From: Helicobacteraceae bacterium | GTDB taxonomy: Bacteria; Campylobacterota; Campylobacteria; Campylobacterales; SZUA-545 | Reading direction: 5' to 3' | Assembly (NCBI GenBank): GCA_031288475.1 | Contig: JAITRJ010000020.1 | Location: forward strand, 1-32,429 | DNA length: 32,429 nt | In this document: positions 15,850 to 24,347 of the stretch, in pieces | Layout of the letters: the number at the start of each line of letters is the position of its first letter | Position numbering within the stretch: position 1 is the stretch's first letter | Translations under genes and position numbers: made by a program | The notes under the pieces: generated by a model | The model's database searches: none | What the model was told of the DNA's origin: nothing | The model's input: only the letters and a program-made list of their open reading frames with translations

Positions 15850-16456
15850 AGCGTAAGCGGCGGCGATCTTTATAACAAGCTCTGACCGGCATATCAAACG
15901 CGTCCGTTGCCGGGCGCATCTTAACCGTTGAGTCTATTTGTAAGCTCTGTCTCTTGATTTTGCCGCCATACGCTCCGGTAACGCAAGGACGAATTTGCCG
16001 TAGGGCGGAGATGAACGCGATTCCAGCGCGGCGCCCAACCTCCGCTGTGCCGCTCAACGACGCGAAACAGAGTACGTGCCAAAAAAACGAAAACGCGAAA
16101 GTGGGTTTGAGGAAACGCCGCTTATAGTCCTGCGGCGTCTTTTGAGACTTGCTTCTTTATACATTAACTTTTTCTAAAAATTTTTGGCGTTAAGTATGAA
16201 ATTGCATCAACCGTAAAAAGTAAATCTTCTTCCGCAAGGAGTTTAATCACTATATACCGTAATTTTGCACAAGAAGCTGACATAGGGGCGCCCCTCGATC
16301 GCAGCGGCAGTGCCTTTAAGGTTACGATTGCGGGACACGCGATATTTATTAGCAACGGACAACGGCACAAACGCGCTTACACCGCTCGGTTTCTCACGCA
16401 AAATTTTCGGACAGCACGGCAATGTTGCTGAAATGACGGAAGAGCGAAACAGACAT
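15850..16456. other. Gene-free interval with a possible terminator hairpin
   Basis: About 600 bp between the ends of two convergent genes. A 7-bp stem ACGCCGC (16115-16121) and GCGGCGT (16132-16138) with a 10-base loop is followed by CTTTT, a plausible plus-strand terminator. The part from about 16160 to 16270 is AT-rich. The short open frames here are not recognisable proteins, and no RNA gene was recognised. Confidence 0.45.
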
Positions 16457-16855
16457 TCAAAGAGATCGCGTTGCTTTCACATAGAACTTCCGCCGCCTGG
16501 GCGGGTCAAACTCGCAGAAATAAATCCCCTGCCAGACACCCAAAACGGGTTTGCCGCCATCAATAATCAACGTCGCGCTTGATCCGATCACGCTTGCCTT
16601 CAAATGAGCCGCGCTGTTACCTTCGCTATGGAGGAATTCGGCGTAATCCGGATACGTTTTTCGCAATGCGAAAATCAGATCGCCCATCACGTTGGGATCA
16701 GCGTTTTCGTTGATAGTAACGCCAGCCGTGGTATGCGGGCAGTATACCACGGCGATTCCGTCTTGCACGCCGCTCCTATTTACCGCTTCGCAGACCTGCG
16801 GCGTAATATTATAAAAGCTTTCTCTCGGCGTTTCAAGTTTGTATTCAAAGAGCAT
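16457..16855 (-). CDS. yjbQ: YjbQ/UPF0047 family protein
   Basis: A 132-residue protein with all family hallmarks: CPHTTAGVTINENADP (residues 39-54), HSEGNSAAHLKASVIGSS, and the C-terminal VLGVWQGIYFCEFDPPRRRK. The conserved His residues in HTTAG, HSEGN and AHLKAS are likely metal or active-site positions. Family knowledge: YjbQ proteins show a weak thiamine phosphate synthase activity, but the physiological role is unsettled. The start has GGGAG nine bases upstream. It stands alone, convergent with the yfaZ-like gene. Confidence 0.92.
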   Translation of the reverse strand: MLFEYKLETPRESFYNITPQVCEAVNRSGVQDGIAVVYCPHTTAGVTINENADPNVMGDLIFALRKTYPDYAEFLHSEGNSAAHLKASVIGSSATLIIDGGKPVLGVWQGIYFCEFDPPRRRKFYVKATRSL

Positions 16856-17021
16856 AACCGAGTCTCCCGTAGCCGCGTATTGATTTACTCGGAGAAGATA
16901 GCAAAAGGAAACTTTGCGTACTCAAACACCTGCGGACAATAATAGTTTATCCGTCGCAGGCAAGGTAAAATGCCCTACCACGCGTTAAACCAAATCCTCT
17001 ATCTGCACCTGCTTCATTCGG

Positions 17022-17110
17022 CGGACAGGGAGGGATTCGAACCCTCGATACCCGTTACCGAATATCCGTCCTTAGCAGGGACGTGGTTTCAGCCGCTCAC
17101 CCACCTGTCC
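17022..17110 (-). tRNA. tRNA-Ser, anticodon GCU
   Basis: An 89-nt cloverleaf of the long-variable-arm class. The acceptor arms GGACAGG and CCTGTCC pair fully. The D arm contains TGAGCGGCTGAAA, the anticodon loop reads CTGCTAA (anticodon at 17076-17074), the variable arm follows, and the T loop is GGTTCGAATCC. It reads AGC and AGU serine codons. The 3' CCA is not encoded; the genome continues CCG after the discriminator G. Confidence 0.95.
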
Positions 17111-17398
17111 AATGGAAGGACGCGATTTTAGCAAAACGCGCTTAATGACGCAAAGTCGAGGATTTTTAGCGGTATTACGTCGTTTGTCGTTTTACCGAGG
17201 GAGTTTGCCGTATAAATCACGCTATATGCATAATATACGGGCGTGGAAGGGCGCGTTGAGTGATTTACATCGCTTTCACCGCGTAAACTGAAAATCCGGC
17301 GACTGTAGCTAAGCAAAAAAAGCGTTGGGGTCGTTATCGAAATTATTTAGATCAGAAGCGGCAAAATACAGCTAGCGGCGGCTAAAAGCTTTCAAGAA

Positions 17399-18076
17399 CT
17401 ACGCGCTTAGCGCTTGAGCGGCGGCTAGTCGCGGATCGGGCGACAGAAGGATCGGACGCCCCATAACGATAAAATCGCATCCGTTCTCTCTCGCCGTTTC
17501 AGGCGCGGCGACGCGTGATTGATCGTCTTTGCCGCCGCCCTTGAAACGAACGCCGGGGCAGAGCGTTAAGAAACGACTTGAGATCGCCGATTTGATCGCC
17601 GCGCTTTCATATACGGAGCAAACCGCGCCGTCCAGACCCGCGTTATGCGCCGATCGCGCCATGTCGATCGCTGTTTTTTCAATCGGATTGTTGTAGATCG
17701 CCGCAAATTCGTCTTTGGACAAACTTGTCAGCGCGGTAACCGCCAATACGATCGGACGGTGCTTTAGCGCGTTTAGGCGATTCATCGTCGTTTCCATCGC
17801 TTTTGTCCCCGCCGAAGCGTGGATATTAAACATCTCGATTCCTCGATCGGCGAGCGCCAAAGCTGCGTCCGCGGTCGTGTTTGGAATATCGTGAAGTTTC
17901 AAATCCAGAAATATCGGCGCGCCGCTTATCCGTTTTGCCTGATCGACAAATTCCCATCCGTCGCGGGTAAAGCTTCGCAGTCCGATCTTAAACCACAGAT
18001 CAAGCCCGCTTAGCTTTTCGACAATCGACAGATTTTCCTTCGCGCTTTGCAGATCGAGCGCGACGCACAGCTTCAC
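17399..18076 (-). CDS. pyrF: Orotidine 5'-phosphate decarboxylase
   Basis: A 225-residue TIM barrel for the last step of UMP synthesis. The catalytic block LDLKLHDIPNT contains Lys60 and Asp63; Asp58 and the early ALDLQ complete the charged site. TLCPGVRFKGG and FIVMGRPIL near the C-terminus form the phosphate-binding part. The ATG overlaps the nusB stop by four bases. It closes the ribH-nusB-pyrF run. Confidence 0.96.
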   Translation of the reverse strand: MKLCVALDLQSAKENLSIVEKLSGLDLWFKIGLRSFTRDGWEFVDQAKRISGAPIFLDLKLHDIPNTTADAALALADRGIEMFNIHASAGTKAMETTMNRLNALKHRPIVLAVTALTSLSKDEFAAIYNNPIEKTAIDMARSAHNAGLDGAVCSVYESAAIKSAISSRFLTLCPGVRFKGGGKDDQSRVAAPETARENGCDFIVMGRPILLSPDPRLAAAQALSA

Positions 18077-18471
18077 CGCGCGGCGCTCTTTCGGACATTT
18101 TCCAGCACGCCGTTGATAAGCGGCGGCGCATTTTCGTCCGCCATTTCCTTGCTCAGTTCGACCGCCTCGTTGATCGCAATCGCCGAATCAACGGAAGCCC
18201 GAAGCAGCTCATACGCGCCAAGCCGCAGGATTGCCCTCTCCACTACACCCAACCGCTCGATTGTCCACTCTTCGTTAAGAGAAGCCGATATCTTAGCGTC
18301 CAGCTTCGCGACGCTGCCGCTTACCTCGTTGAAAAGCTCAGCGGCAAAGTCGGTGTATTTTTTCGATAACCTGCTTTCCTCGATCAGCGCGCACGGCTGA
18401 TCGCTCCCCATTTCGGACGAGTACAGCAGTTGAATGGCAAGAATGCGCGCTTGATGGCGTGCGCTGCTCAC
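18073..18471 (-). CDS. nusB: Transcription antitermination protein NusB
   Basis: A 132-residue all-helical protein with the NusB N-terminal pattern [19 protein letters not shown] and the C-terminal [20 protein letters not shown] followed by NGVL. Family knowledge: it acts with NusE in rRNA antitermination. It overlaps ribH upstream and pyrF downstream by four bases each, so the three are translationally coupled. Confidence 0.95.
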   Translation of the reverse strand: MSSARHQARILAIQLLYSSEMGSDQPCALIEESRLSKKYTDFAAELFNEVSGSVAKLDAKISASLNEEWTIERLGVVERAILRLGAYELLRASVDSAIAINEAVELSKEMADENAPPLINGVLENVRKSAAR

Positions 18472-18935
18472 TTGGCTAGTTTGCCGTAGAGCGATATCAG
18501 CTCGATCACGCCGGTCATCGCTTCAAATCCTTTGTTGCCCGCTTTGCTTCCCGCACGCTCAATTGCCTGCTCGATCGTATCGGTTGTGAGCACGCCGAAG
18601 GTTACGGGAATTAGCGATTCCAATGCAACCGCAGCGATCCCTTTGGTCGTTTCGGCTGCGACGTAATCAAAGTGCGGAGTGGAACCGCGGATAACCGCGC
18701 CGACACAAACCGCCGCGTCATATCTCCCGGTCTTGATGGTTTTTTTGAGCGCCAAAGGCGTCTCAAAAGCGCCAGGCACCAGAACGATATCAAGATTTTC
18801 GACTGATCCGCCGTGCCGTAAAAAACTGTCCTTCGCGCCTTCTACCAGCCGATCGGTGACTATATGGTTGAAACGGGACGCGATCACGGCGATTTTCTCC
18901 CCGCCCTTTAGCGACAGCGCGCCTTCAAACATCAT
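18468..18935 (-). CDS. ribH: 6,7-dimethyl-8-ribityllumazine synthase
   Basis: A 155-residue enzyme making the riboflavin precursor lumazine. Diagnostic segments are [28 protein letters not shown] and [15 protein letters not shown], which holds the catalytic His, and [12 protein letters not shown]. It stands first in ribH-nusB-pyrF, preceded directly by a DUF465 gene. In Campylobacter a kdsA gene normally precedes ribH; it is not here. Confidence 0.96.
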   Translation of the reverse strand: MMFEGALSLKGGEKIAVIASRFNHIVTDRLVEGAKDSFLRHGGSVENLDIVLVPGAFETPLALKKTIKTGRYDAAVCVGAVIRGSTPHFDYVAAETTKGIAAVALESLIPVTFGVLTTDTIEQAIERAGSKAGNKGFEAMTGVIELISLYGKLAK

Positions 18936-19163
18936 TTAGATTCCCTGCTTTTTCTTGTAATCAATAATGATCGCATAGGCTTCGTCCTTGAGATGAAGCT
19001 TTTCCTTTTTCAGCTTTTCCAACTCAAGCTGATCCAGATGTTCCCTTCCAGCGTCGATGGCGGTAATTCTATCGTCAAGTTCGTTGTGCCGCTCGAAGAT
19101 CTTTGCGAAATGCGCGTTGGATTGCTTTAAATGCGTGATTTCATCGCGGTATTCGTGAAGCAT
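18936..19163 (-). CDS. DUF465 / YdcH family coiled-coil protein
   Basis: A 75-residue acidic-basic helical protein: HLKQSNAHFAKIFERHNELD, then LELEKLKKEKLHLKDEAYAI. This is the DUF465 pattern, two helices with a central Glu-Lys-Leu-Lys-Lys-Glu block. The function is unknown. It lies directly before ribH with no gap, so probably shares its transcript. Confidence 0.85.
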   Translation of the reverse strand: MLHEYRDEITHLKQSNAHFAKIFERHNELDDRITAIDAGREHLDQLELEKLKKEKLHLKDEAYAIIIDYKKKQGI

Positions 19164-19262
19164 AGAAACCCTTTCAATTTTATTTGCAGTGTAACGAAAA
19201 TAAACTAACGCCCCTGTTCAGGCAGACTCGCGCCTGTCCGCGAAGCGCCGGTTGCATTCCAG

Positions 19263-20678
19263 TCAGCCCGGTTCTTCCGTCTTCTTTCTGCGCTTTTTCG
19301 GTTTTGGCGGCGAAATGACCTCTTCCACCTCGTACTCTTCCTTTTCGAAAGACACGCCCGCTTTGGATTTTGTGTATTTGGCGGTGGGATCGATGATTCC
19401 CTCCAGCAGATCTTCGGAGAAGGCCTGGGTTTTTTGTCTGGGCTTTGCCGCTTTTGCGCTATCAAACAGCACAACCTTGTTGCGTCCCGTTTCCTTTGCC
19501 TTGTACAGAGCCTGATCGGCGGCTTTTACCACTGCGTCCACGCCTTCTGTTACCACGCCGCTGTCGGCGGCGCCTATGCTGATATTAATCGACATCGGCG
19601 TGGTGTCCGGTTTAATGGGTTTTCTCGGTTTTTTTTCCGGTCTGTCCTTGCTGCGCACTGTAAATGGCGTGGAGGCGATCTCCTCCCTGAGCTCCTCCAA
19701 ATACGGCATCGCCTCAGCCGCCTTCTTGCCGCGGAAAAGCAGCGTAAACTCCTCGCCGCCGTACCGGTAGACGCTGCCTCCGCCCCGTATCTTTTCCAGC
19801 TTTACGGCGACCATTTTCAGCACCTGATCGCCTATTTCGTGCCCGAATTTATCGTTAAATTTTTTAAAAAAATCAATATCCGCCATCGCGATCGTGTACA
19901 GCCTGCCGAGCCTGCTCAGCTCTTCGATCAGCGCCCGTCTGCCCAGAATGCCGGTTAATTCGTCGTAATACGCCATTCTGAACGCCTGCTGCACGTAGGC
20001 GATCGTCCAGATAAGCGCGCCGCAGGTAAAAAAAACCAGCATGGCGGCGCGATCGGGAAACTGAACGAGCGCGGACAGAAAGGCGGCGCAACCTATAAAA
20101 TAAGCGGCGCGAAGCGTTTTCTGCCTGCGCAGCAACGTATCAACCACGCTGTAAACCGCAATAATCGCCGCGCTGCCAAGCGCGATTTTCGGAGCGCCGA
20201 AGGAAAATATATGCGCGCCGAGACAGGCAGCTACCTCGGAAACGTAGGAACTGACAGCGCACGCTATCGTCCCACCCATCGCCAGCGCTATAAGCAGCAG
20301 GCGGATCAGAGCGCCCCACGAAACAAACTTGCCATCTTTAATCAGAGCGAAGAGCAGCGTGTTGATCGGAATAAAATACCATGCCGCCAAAAGTATCATA
20401 TCCTGCGCCGCAGGGCTGAATTTTTCCAGCGGAAAGTCGCCGGTAAGCAGATACATAAAACAGAGGTTTGGCAGTATCGCGCAAAATATCCCAAGCCGAT
20501 CAAAACGGACGGAGAGGATCAGGGCGGTAAGCATCGCGGCGTATGCGGCAAGGTTAAACACAAGATAAAGCGAGAGATCGGTGATAAACGACTCTACGCT
20601 GACCGCCGCGGCAGCCGCCGCAAAGACGACCAGCGATAGCAACAAAAATCCGAACAACTGCCTGAACGCCTCCAACAC
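19263..20678 (-). CDS. Membrane-bound diguanylate cyclase (GGDEF)
   Basis: A 471-residue protein. Residues 1-235 contain about seven membrane segments with no recognised sensor family. The GGDEF domain runs from about 237 (YYDELTGILGRRAL) to 390. MADIDFFKKFNDKFGHEIGD holds the metal-binding Asp residues, and the active site GGEEF is at 307-311, so it should make cyclic di-GMP. The inhibitory RxxD site is absent (RGGG occupies its place). A 75-residue tail after the GGDEF domain is charged and ends in a KPKKRRKK cluster, which is unusual. An insert rich in Lys/Pro lies at about 336-350. Confidence 0.9.
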   Translation of the reverse strand: MLEAFRQLFGFLLLSLVVFAAAAAAVSVESFITDLSLYLVFNLAAYAAMLTALILSVRFDRLGIFCAILPNLCFMYLLTGDFPLEKFSPAAQDMILLAAWYFIPINTLLFALIKDGKFVSWGALIRLLLIALAMGGTIACAVSSYVSEVAACLGAHIFSFGAPKIALGSAAIIAVYSVVDTLLRRQKTLRAAYFIGCAAFLSALVQFPDRAAMLVFFTCGALIWTIAYVQQAFRMAYYDELTGILGRRALIEELSRLGRLYTIAMADIDFFKKFNDKFGHEIGDQVLKMVAVKLEKIRGGGSVYRYGGEEFTLLFRGKKAAEAMPYLEELREEIASTPFTVRSKDRPEKKPRKPIKPDTTPMSINISIGAADSGVVTEGVDAVVKAADQALYKAKETGRNKVVLFDSAKAAKPRQKTQAFSEDLLEGIIDPTAKYTKSKAGVSFEKEEYEVEEVISPPKPKKRRKKTEEPG

Positions 20679-20867
20679 CCCTGCCTTCGCATAAACGCGG
20701 CTGTTCGCTTCCGCCGCTTTTCAATTTTCAATAGTAAGAAGGGATTATAGCGTACCGCCAGTTACGTCCAGCGAGGCAGGGAAGTTCCGTGCGGATCGCG
20801 CCGCCGATCGGCGCAGGTTAAGCGTTTCTTATGTAGTGTTCCTCCTGATTTTCTCAAGGTTTGCCTA
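20679..20867. promoter_or_regulatory. Divergent intergenic region of the diguanylate cyclase and trpA
   Basis: About 190 bp between divergent starts, so promoters for both must lie here. No strong -35/-10 pair stands out. The trpA start has AAGG eight bases upstream. No trp leader peptide or attenuator hairpin is evident. Confidence 0.4.
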
Positions 20868-21611
20868 ATGAAAAAACTTGTCGGTTATCTTACGCCAAAA
20901 CTGCCCGATAGCCAATTTACCATCGATCTGGCGCTGGCGTTGTTTGAAAGCGGAATGGATTCTTTAGAGCTTGGCGTGCCGTTTTCCGATCCGGTGGCGG
21001 ACGGAGCGGCAATTGAGCTGGCGGGGCTTAAAGCCATAAAAAACGGCTTTGTCTTTGACGATATCCTGCGCGTCTCCGACAATCTTCGCGGCAAAGACCT
21101 GCTGTGGATGGGCTATATGAACTCTTTCTTTCGCCGCGGATTTGATCGTGTGGCGCAAGAAGCGGCTTCGCTCGGCGTAAGCGGGCTTCTGATACCCGAT
21201 ATGCCGCACGAGGAGAGCGGAAGGTGCGCGGGCGTTCTGGAACAAAAAGACATCGCGCTGATCGAGTTCATCGCGCCCACGACGCCGAAAGAACGCATTC
21301 TGGCGAACCTGAAAAATGCGCGGAAATTTATATATCTTGTCGCGTACAACGGCATAACGGGCGCTGATCGCGGCGAAGACGAAAGCATACGCGGATGTCT
21401 GGAGAACATTCGAGCCGCCACGGAAACTCCCGTTTTTGTCGGATTCGGCGTCAATCGGAAGAGCGCGAAAAGGCGGGTTCTGGGCGCTGACGGCGTGATC
21501 GTCGGAAGCGCGTTTGTCCGTCCGCTTCTGGACGACAATGTCGGATCGGGAGAGAAAATGCGGCGCGTCTGCGAAGAGGCAAAGGCAATCAAAGAGATTA
21601 TAAACGAGTAG
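20868..21611 (+). CDS. trpA: Tryptophan synthase alpha chain
   Basis: A 247-residue TIM barrel that cleaves indole-3-glycerol phosphate. The catalytic Glu34 and Asp45 lie in LELGVPFSDPVADG. LIPDMPHEES, FIAPTTPKERI, and FVGFGVNRKS with GVIVGSAFV form the rest of the phosphate site. trpB is not adjacent; the gene instead leads an operon with waaA. The stop codon abuts the waaA ATG. Confidence 0.95.
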   Translation: MKKLVGYLTPKLPDSQFTIDLALALFESGMDSLELGVPFSDPVADGAAIELAGLKAIKNGFVFDDILRVSDNLRGKDLLWMGYMNSFFRRGFDRVAQEAASLGVSGLLIPDMPHEESGRCAGVLEQKDIALIEFIAPTTPKERILANLKNARKFIYLVAYNGITGADRGEDESIRGCLENIRAATETPVFVGFGVNRKSAKRRVLGADGVIVGSAFVRPLLDDNVGSGEKMRRVCEEAKAIKEIINE

Positions 21612-22757
21612 ATGTTTAATTTTTTCTACCTATTTTTAAGCTGGTCTTTATATCTCGTTTTTTTGCCGTTTCTGCTTCTGGCGTCCGTTTACGATAAAAA
21701 GATACGCGTCTTTGTTTTCAAGCGTATGCTCCTCGTGAAAAATCCACCCTTTACAAAAAAGGGTGTCTGGATACACTGCGCGAGTTTCGGAGAGGCGCGG
21801 GCGGTTTTTACGATCGTTTCCTCTATCGGCGGCGATGTCAATATAACGGTTGCGACCAAGGCCGGATTTGACGAGGCAAGGCGGCTTTATCCAAACGCCC
21901 AGACGCGGTATCTGCCATTTGAAAACCTGCTGCCTTTCTGGACGCGGGAACAGAAAGCGCTGATCGTTTTCGACGCGGAACTCTGGTACGAGCTTTTCAG
22001 GTCCGCCAAAAAGAGGGGCGCGAAAACGGCGCTGTTCAATGCTAGAGTTCCAGATAAAAGCGTCAAGACTTATCGTCGTTTTCGTTTTCTGTTCTTCCGC
22101 ATATTTTCTTTTGTCGATCATATATACGCGCAGGGGGGAATTGACAAAGAGCGGCTGCTAGAACTCGGCGCGAAAAAGGCGGACATACTGGGCAATATCA
22201 AGCTCGCGCAGAAACCCAAGATAAAACGTCTTTTCGACAAGCCGCCGGACGGCATCGTTACCGTTGCGGCAAGTACTCACGAGGGAGAGGAGCGGCTGAT
22301 CTTAGAGGCATGGAGAGAGAGTGGGATTGGAGGAAAGATTCTAATCGCGCCGCGCCACAGCGATCGGTTCTCAAGCGTTTACAGCGAACTGAAAAAAGAT
22401 TGCGGAGTGGCGCTTTTCAGCGAAACAAAAAATCTTGAAGCCTCCGTTGTGCTTGTGGATCAGCTCGGCATATTAAACGAGCTCTACGCAATCGCCGATA
22501 TCGCGGTGCTGGGGGGATCGTTTACTTTAACAAGCGGGCATAATCCGCTTGAACCGCTCTTTCTGGGCTGCACGATCGTCTCAGGCGAAGGAATCGAGCA
22601 TCAGCGCTCTCTTTTTGACGAGATAGAAGGGGTGATCTTCGCCAACAAATATAATCTGAAAGAGAAGATACGCCTTGCTCAAAAAGCCGAAAAACCGCGC
22701 CTGAAAAATAGTTTTGACTGCGCCGGATTTGAACGGGCTCTTAAAAATGTCCTCTGA
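21612..22757 (+). CDS. waaA: 3-deoxy-D-manno-octulosonic acid (Kdo) transferase
   Basis: A 381-residue GT30 glycosyltransferase that adds Kdo to lipid A precursors. Residues 3-26 form an N-terminal membrane anchor. HCASFGEARAV contains the acceptor-site Glu61. The C-terminal half has AASTHEGEE, LIAPRHSDRF and LGGSFTLTSGHNPLEP, the CMP-Kdo binding part. The ATG immediately follows the trpA stop, and the 3' end overlaps the next gene by 11 bp. Confidence 0.95.
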   Translation: MFNFFYLFLSWSLYLVFLPFLLLASVYDKKIRVFVFKRMLLVKNPPFTKKGVWIHCASFGEARAVFTIVSSIGGDVNITVATKAGFDEARRLYPNAQTRYLPFENLLPFWTREQKALIVFDAELWYELFRSAKKRGAKTALFNARVPDKSVKTYRRFRFLFFRIFSFVDHIYAQGGIDKERLLELGAKKADILGNIKLAQKPKIKRLFDKPPDGIVTVAASTHEGEERLILEAWRESGIGGKILIAPRHSDRFSSVYSELKKDCGVALFSETKNLEASVVLVDQLGILNELYAIADIAVLGGSFTLTSGHNPLEPLFLGCTIVSGEGIEHQRSLFDEIEGVIFANKYNLKEKIRLAQKAEKPRLKNSFDCAGFERALKNVL

Positions 22758-23028
22758 AATATCGTTAAACGTTAAGGTTACGCCAAACGCCGCGAAAAAT
22801 GAGCTTGTAAGAGTCGTGAACGGCGAGTGGGTTATTAAGCTTCGCGCGCCCGCGTTGGAGAATAAGGCAAATGCCGCGCTGATCGTTTTTCTGGCTGAAA
22901 TATTGAATATCCCAAAAGGCGAAATTATTATAAAAAAGGGAGAGAAGTCGCGCCGCAAGATTATCGCGCTGCCTGATCGTGCGCGGATTCGCGATATACT
23001 TACGCAAATAACTGAAGGAAAAATATGA
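22747..23028 (+). CDS. DUF167 / YggU family protein
   Basis: A 93-residue protein with the family pattern LNVKVTPNAAKNE, IKLRAPALENKANAALIVFL and GEIIIKKGEKSRRKIIAL. The role of the family is unknown. The ATG at 22747 is preferred: it gives the normal N-terminus and overlaps the end of waaA by 11 bp. The ATG 33 bp upstream would add residues that are not family-like. Confidence 0.9.
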   Translation: MSSEISLNVKVTPNAAKNELVRVVNGEWVIKLRAPALENKANAALIVFLAEILNIPKGEIIIKKGEKSRRKIIALPDRARIRDILTQITEGKI

Positions 23029-23303
23029 AGAAGATCGTTGCGTTTATATTATTCGCGGCATCACTTTACGGCGCGCGGATCGAGCCCGGAAGCGTTGCAT
23101 GCCTTCGGGAAGCGTGGCTGCGCGATCTGGCTGTGTTTCTGCAAAACAAAGATGGCGTGAGCATAGTATCGTATCTTAAGATGGAGCGTTGCTTCAAAAT
23201 GCTGTCTGAGACAGTTACGGTTCTCCAGGAAAAGGGAGAATTCAGCCAGATATTTCTGAAAGGCAGAAAGTACTGGCTGCCCAGCTTCTGGCTTACCGAT
23301 TAG
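23025..23303 (+). CDS. Small secreted protein of unknown function
   Basis: A 92-residue protein with a signal peptide (KKIVAFILFAASLYG, cleavage likely after YGA). The mature part has two Cys (in VACLREAW and MERCFKML) that could form a disulfide, and is otherwise helical. The ATG overlaps the stop of the DUF167 gene by four bases, so it is co-translated with it. I recognise no family. A stem of about 9 bp with a 21-base loop follows at 23314-23352 but without a T-run. Confidence 0.7.
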   Translation: MKKIVAFILFAASLYGARIEPGSVACLREAWLRDLAVFLQNKDGVSIVSYLKMERCFKMLSETVTVLQEKGEFSQIFLKGRKYWLPSFWLTD

Positions 23304-23570
23304 TTATTGCAAGTGCGCGGACGCCCTCTCGCGCCCCGCCGCAGTCCGCGTAATCACAAAAAAACGGAAATCTGCCGCTGAAGTTTCAACGCTTCGCGCG
23401 GCGCCGGCGGACTACTTCGATTCGCTCACATTGACAAAGAGAAGCGAAACAACACGCCGCATCCCGCTTACGAAAGTTAATTAGGTTTAACTGGACGTTC
23501 ATCGACCCATCCTTCGTCGGAACAGATAAAACGAAACTTTGATAGTTATTCATAAAAGCGGCGGAGGTTT

Positions 23571-23657
23571 ATGTATACTGAAAAACTCTTGCTCCCGCAG
23601 AGCGCGGGAGTATTTGAAAGATTAAACATGAAGTCTCATCTGTTCTCCTTTAAGTGA
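23571..23657 (+). CDS. Possible 28-codon small protein or leader peptide
   Basis: The ATG at 23571 is preceded by GGAGG only three bases upstream. The frame encodes MYTEKLLLPQSAGVF and on to a TGA at 23655. Within it CTCCCGC (23592-23598) and GCGGGAG (23604-23610) form a perfect 7-bp stem with a 5-base loop. The short spacing and AT-rich surroundings make this weak. Confidence 0.2.
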   Translation: MYTEKLLLPQSAGVFERLNMKSHLFSFK

Positions 23658-23715
23658 AAATTTTCATAAATCCAATCTTCACTCTTAGTAAAACCATATC
23701 ATTGAGATTCTCCTT

Positions 23716-23861
23716 TGAAAAGTGTGGTCATTTTAATACTTCCAAGATTTAAGAACGCTTAAAATGTAACGGTTTGAAGTAAGCAGCGTGAACTTGTTCA
23801 ATAAAAAGTGCGGTCGTTTTAGTACTTCAAAGCTTAAAAACGCTTAAGTTTTAGCGCGGTC
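23716..23861. repeat. Imperfect direct repeat containing AAGTGCGGT
   Basis: Copy one (from 23716) and copy two (from 23802) agree at about 38 of the first 46 positions. Both contain AAAAGTG-GGTC-TTTTA and end in AACGCTTAA. Copy two includes AAGTGCGGT, the core of the Pasteurellaceae DNA uptake signal; copy one has one mismatch to it. Confidence 0.65.
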
Positions 23862-24347
23862 TGCAGACCGACACAGCTTGAGACAAGCTAAAGTTGCGAA
23901 ACTTACTCAAACTGTTGAAATCCTTAATTTTGGCGTGTTTTTTGGAACCATTGAGGCTGAACGGTGAAGCTGAGAAGCAGATTTGGCAGTATTTAATCAT
24001 GTGAAAGACCCCTGAACGAGCCGCCAATCGCTTGGAATAGACGCCGAACCGTTTATTTCTTCGTCTTCGCATCGTATCCCTTCCTGTAAATTAACCATCC
24101 CTTTAAATAATGACGGGATCGGGCTTCCGCGCCTCCCTCTTGAGAGAGCGGCTAAAAAATACTTTGATAAAACCGCTAAAAACTGCACGCGGGGCGCGAA
24201 AAAGCGCATAACAAAAGGGAAGCATATCCGCGCCATTCCTAGGGGAGGCAAACGTAACCGCGGCTAACAAACGCCAGCAGTCGCTGCGAGCTGTCCACAA
24301 TAAGGATATTGCGCTAAACTAACCGATTTTATTTTAAAGGATCGTCG

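Larger units (their letters stand above)
23304..24347. other. AT-rich gene-free kilobase with several small structures
   Basis: No convincing gene in about 1040 bp. It holds a 9-bp stem at 23314-23352, a 28-codon frame with a hairpin at 23571-23657, an imperfect duplication with an 86-bp offset at 23716-23861, and the perfect 14-bp palindrome CGGTCTGCAGACCG at 23857-23870. The segment 23530-23960 is clearly richer in A and T than its neighbours. The open frames on the minus strand at 23997-24300 are not protein-like. Confidence 0.5.

Noticed and set aside
16164-16370. 68-codon frame on the minus strand
   Set aside because: No recognisable family and no ribosome binding site before the first ATG; kept as gene-free DNA.
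17128-17316. 62-codon frame beside the tRNA
   Set aside because: No ribosome binding site and no family resemblance.
23716-23861. Possible CRISPR array
   Set aside because: Only two imperfect copies with an 86-bp offset, no further units and no cas genes in the window.
23997-24300. Two overlapping minus-strand frames (84 and 65 codons)
   Set aside because: Composition is not protein-like, no ribosome binding sites, no similarity recognised.
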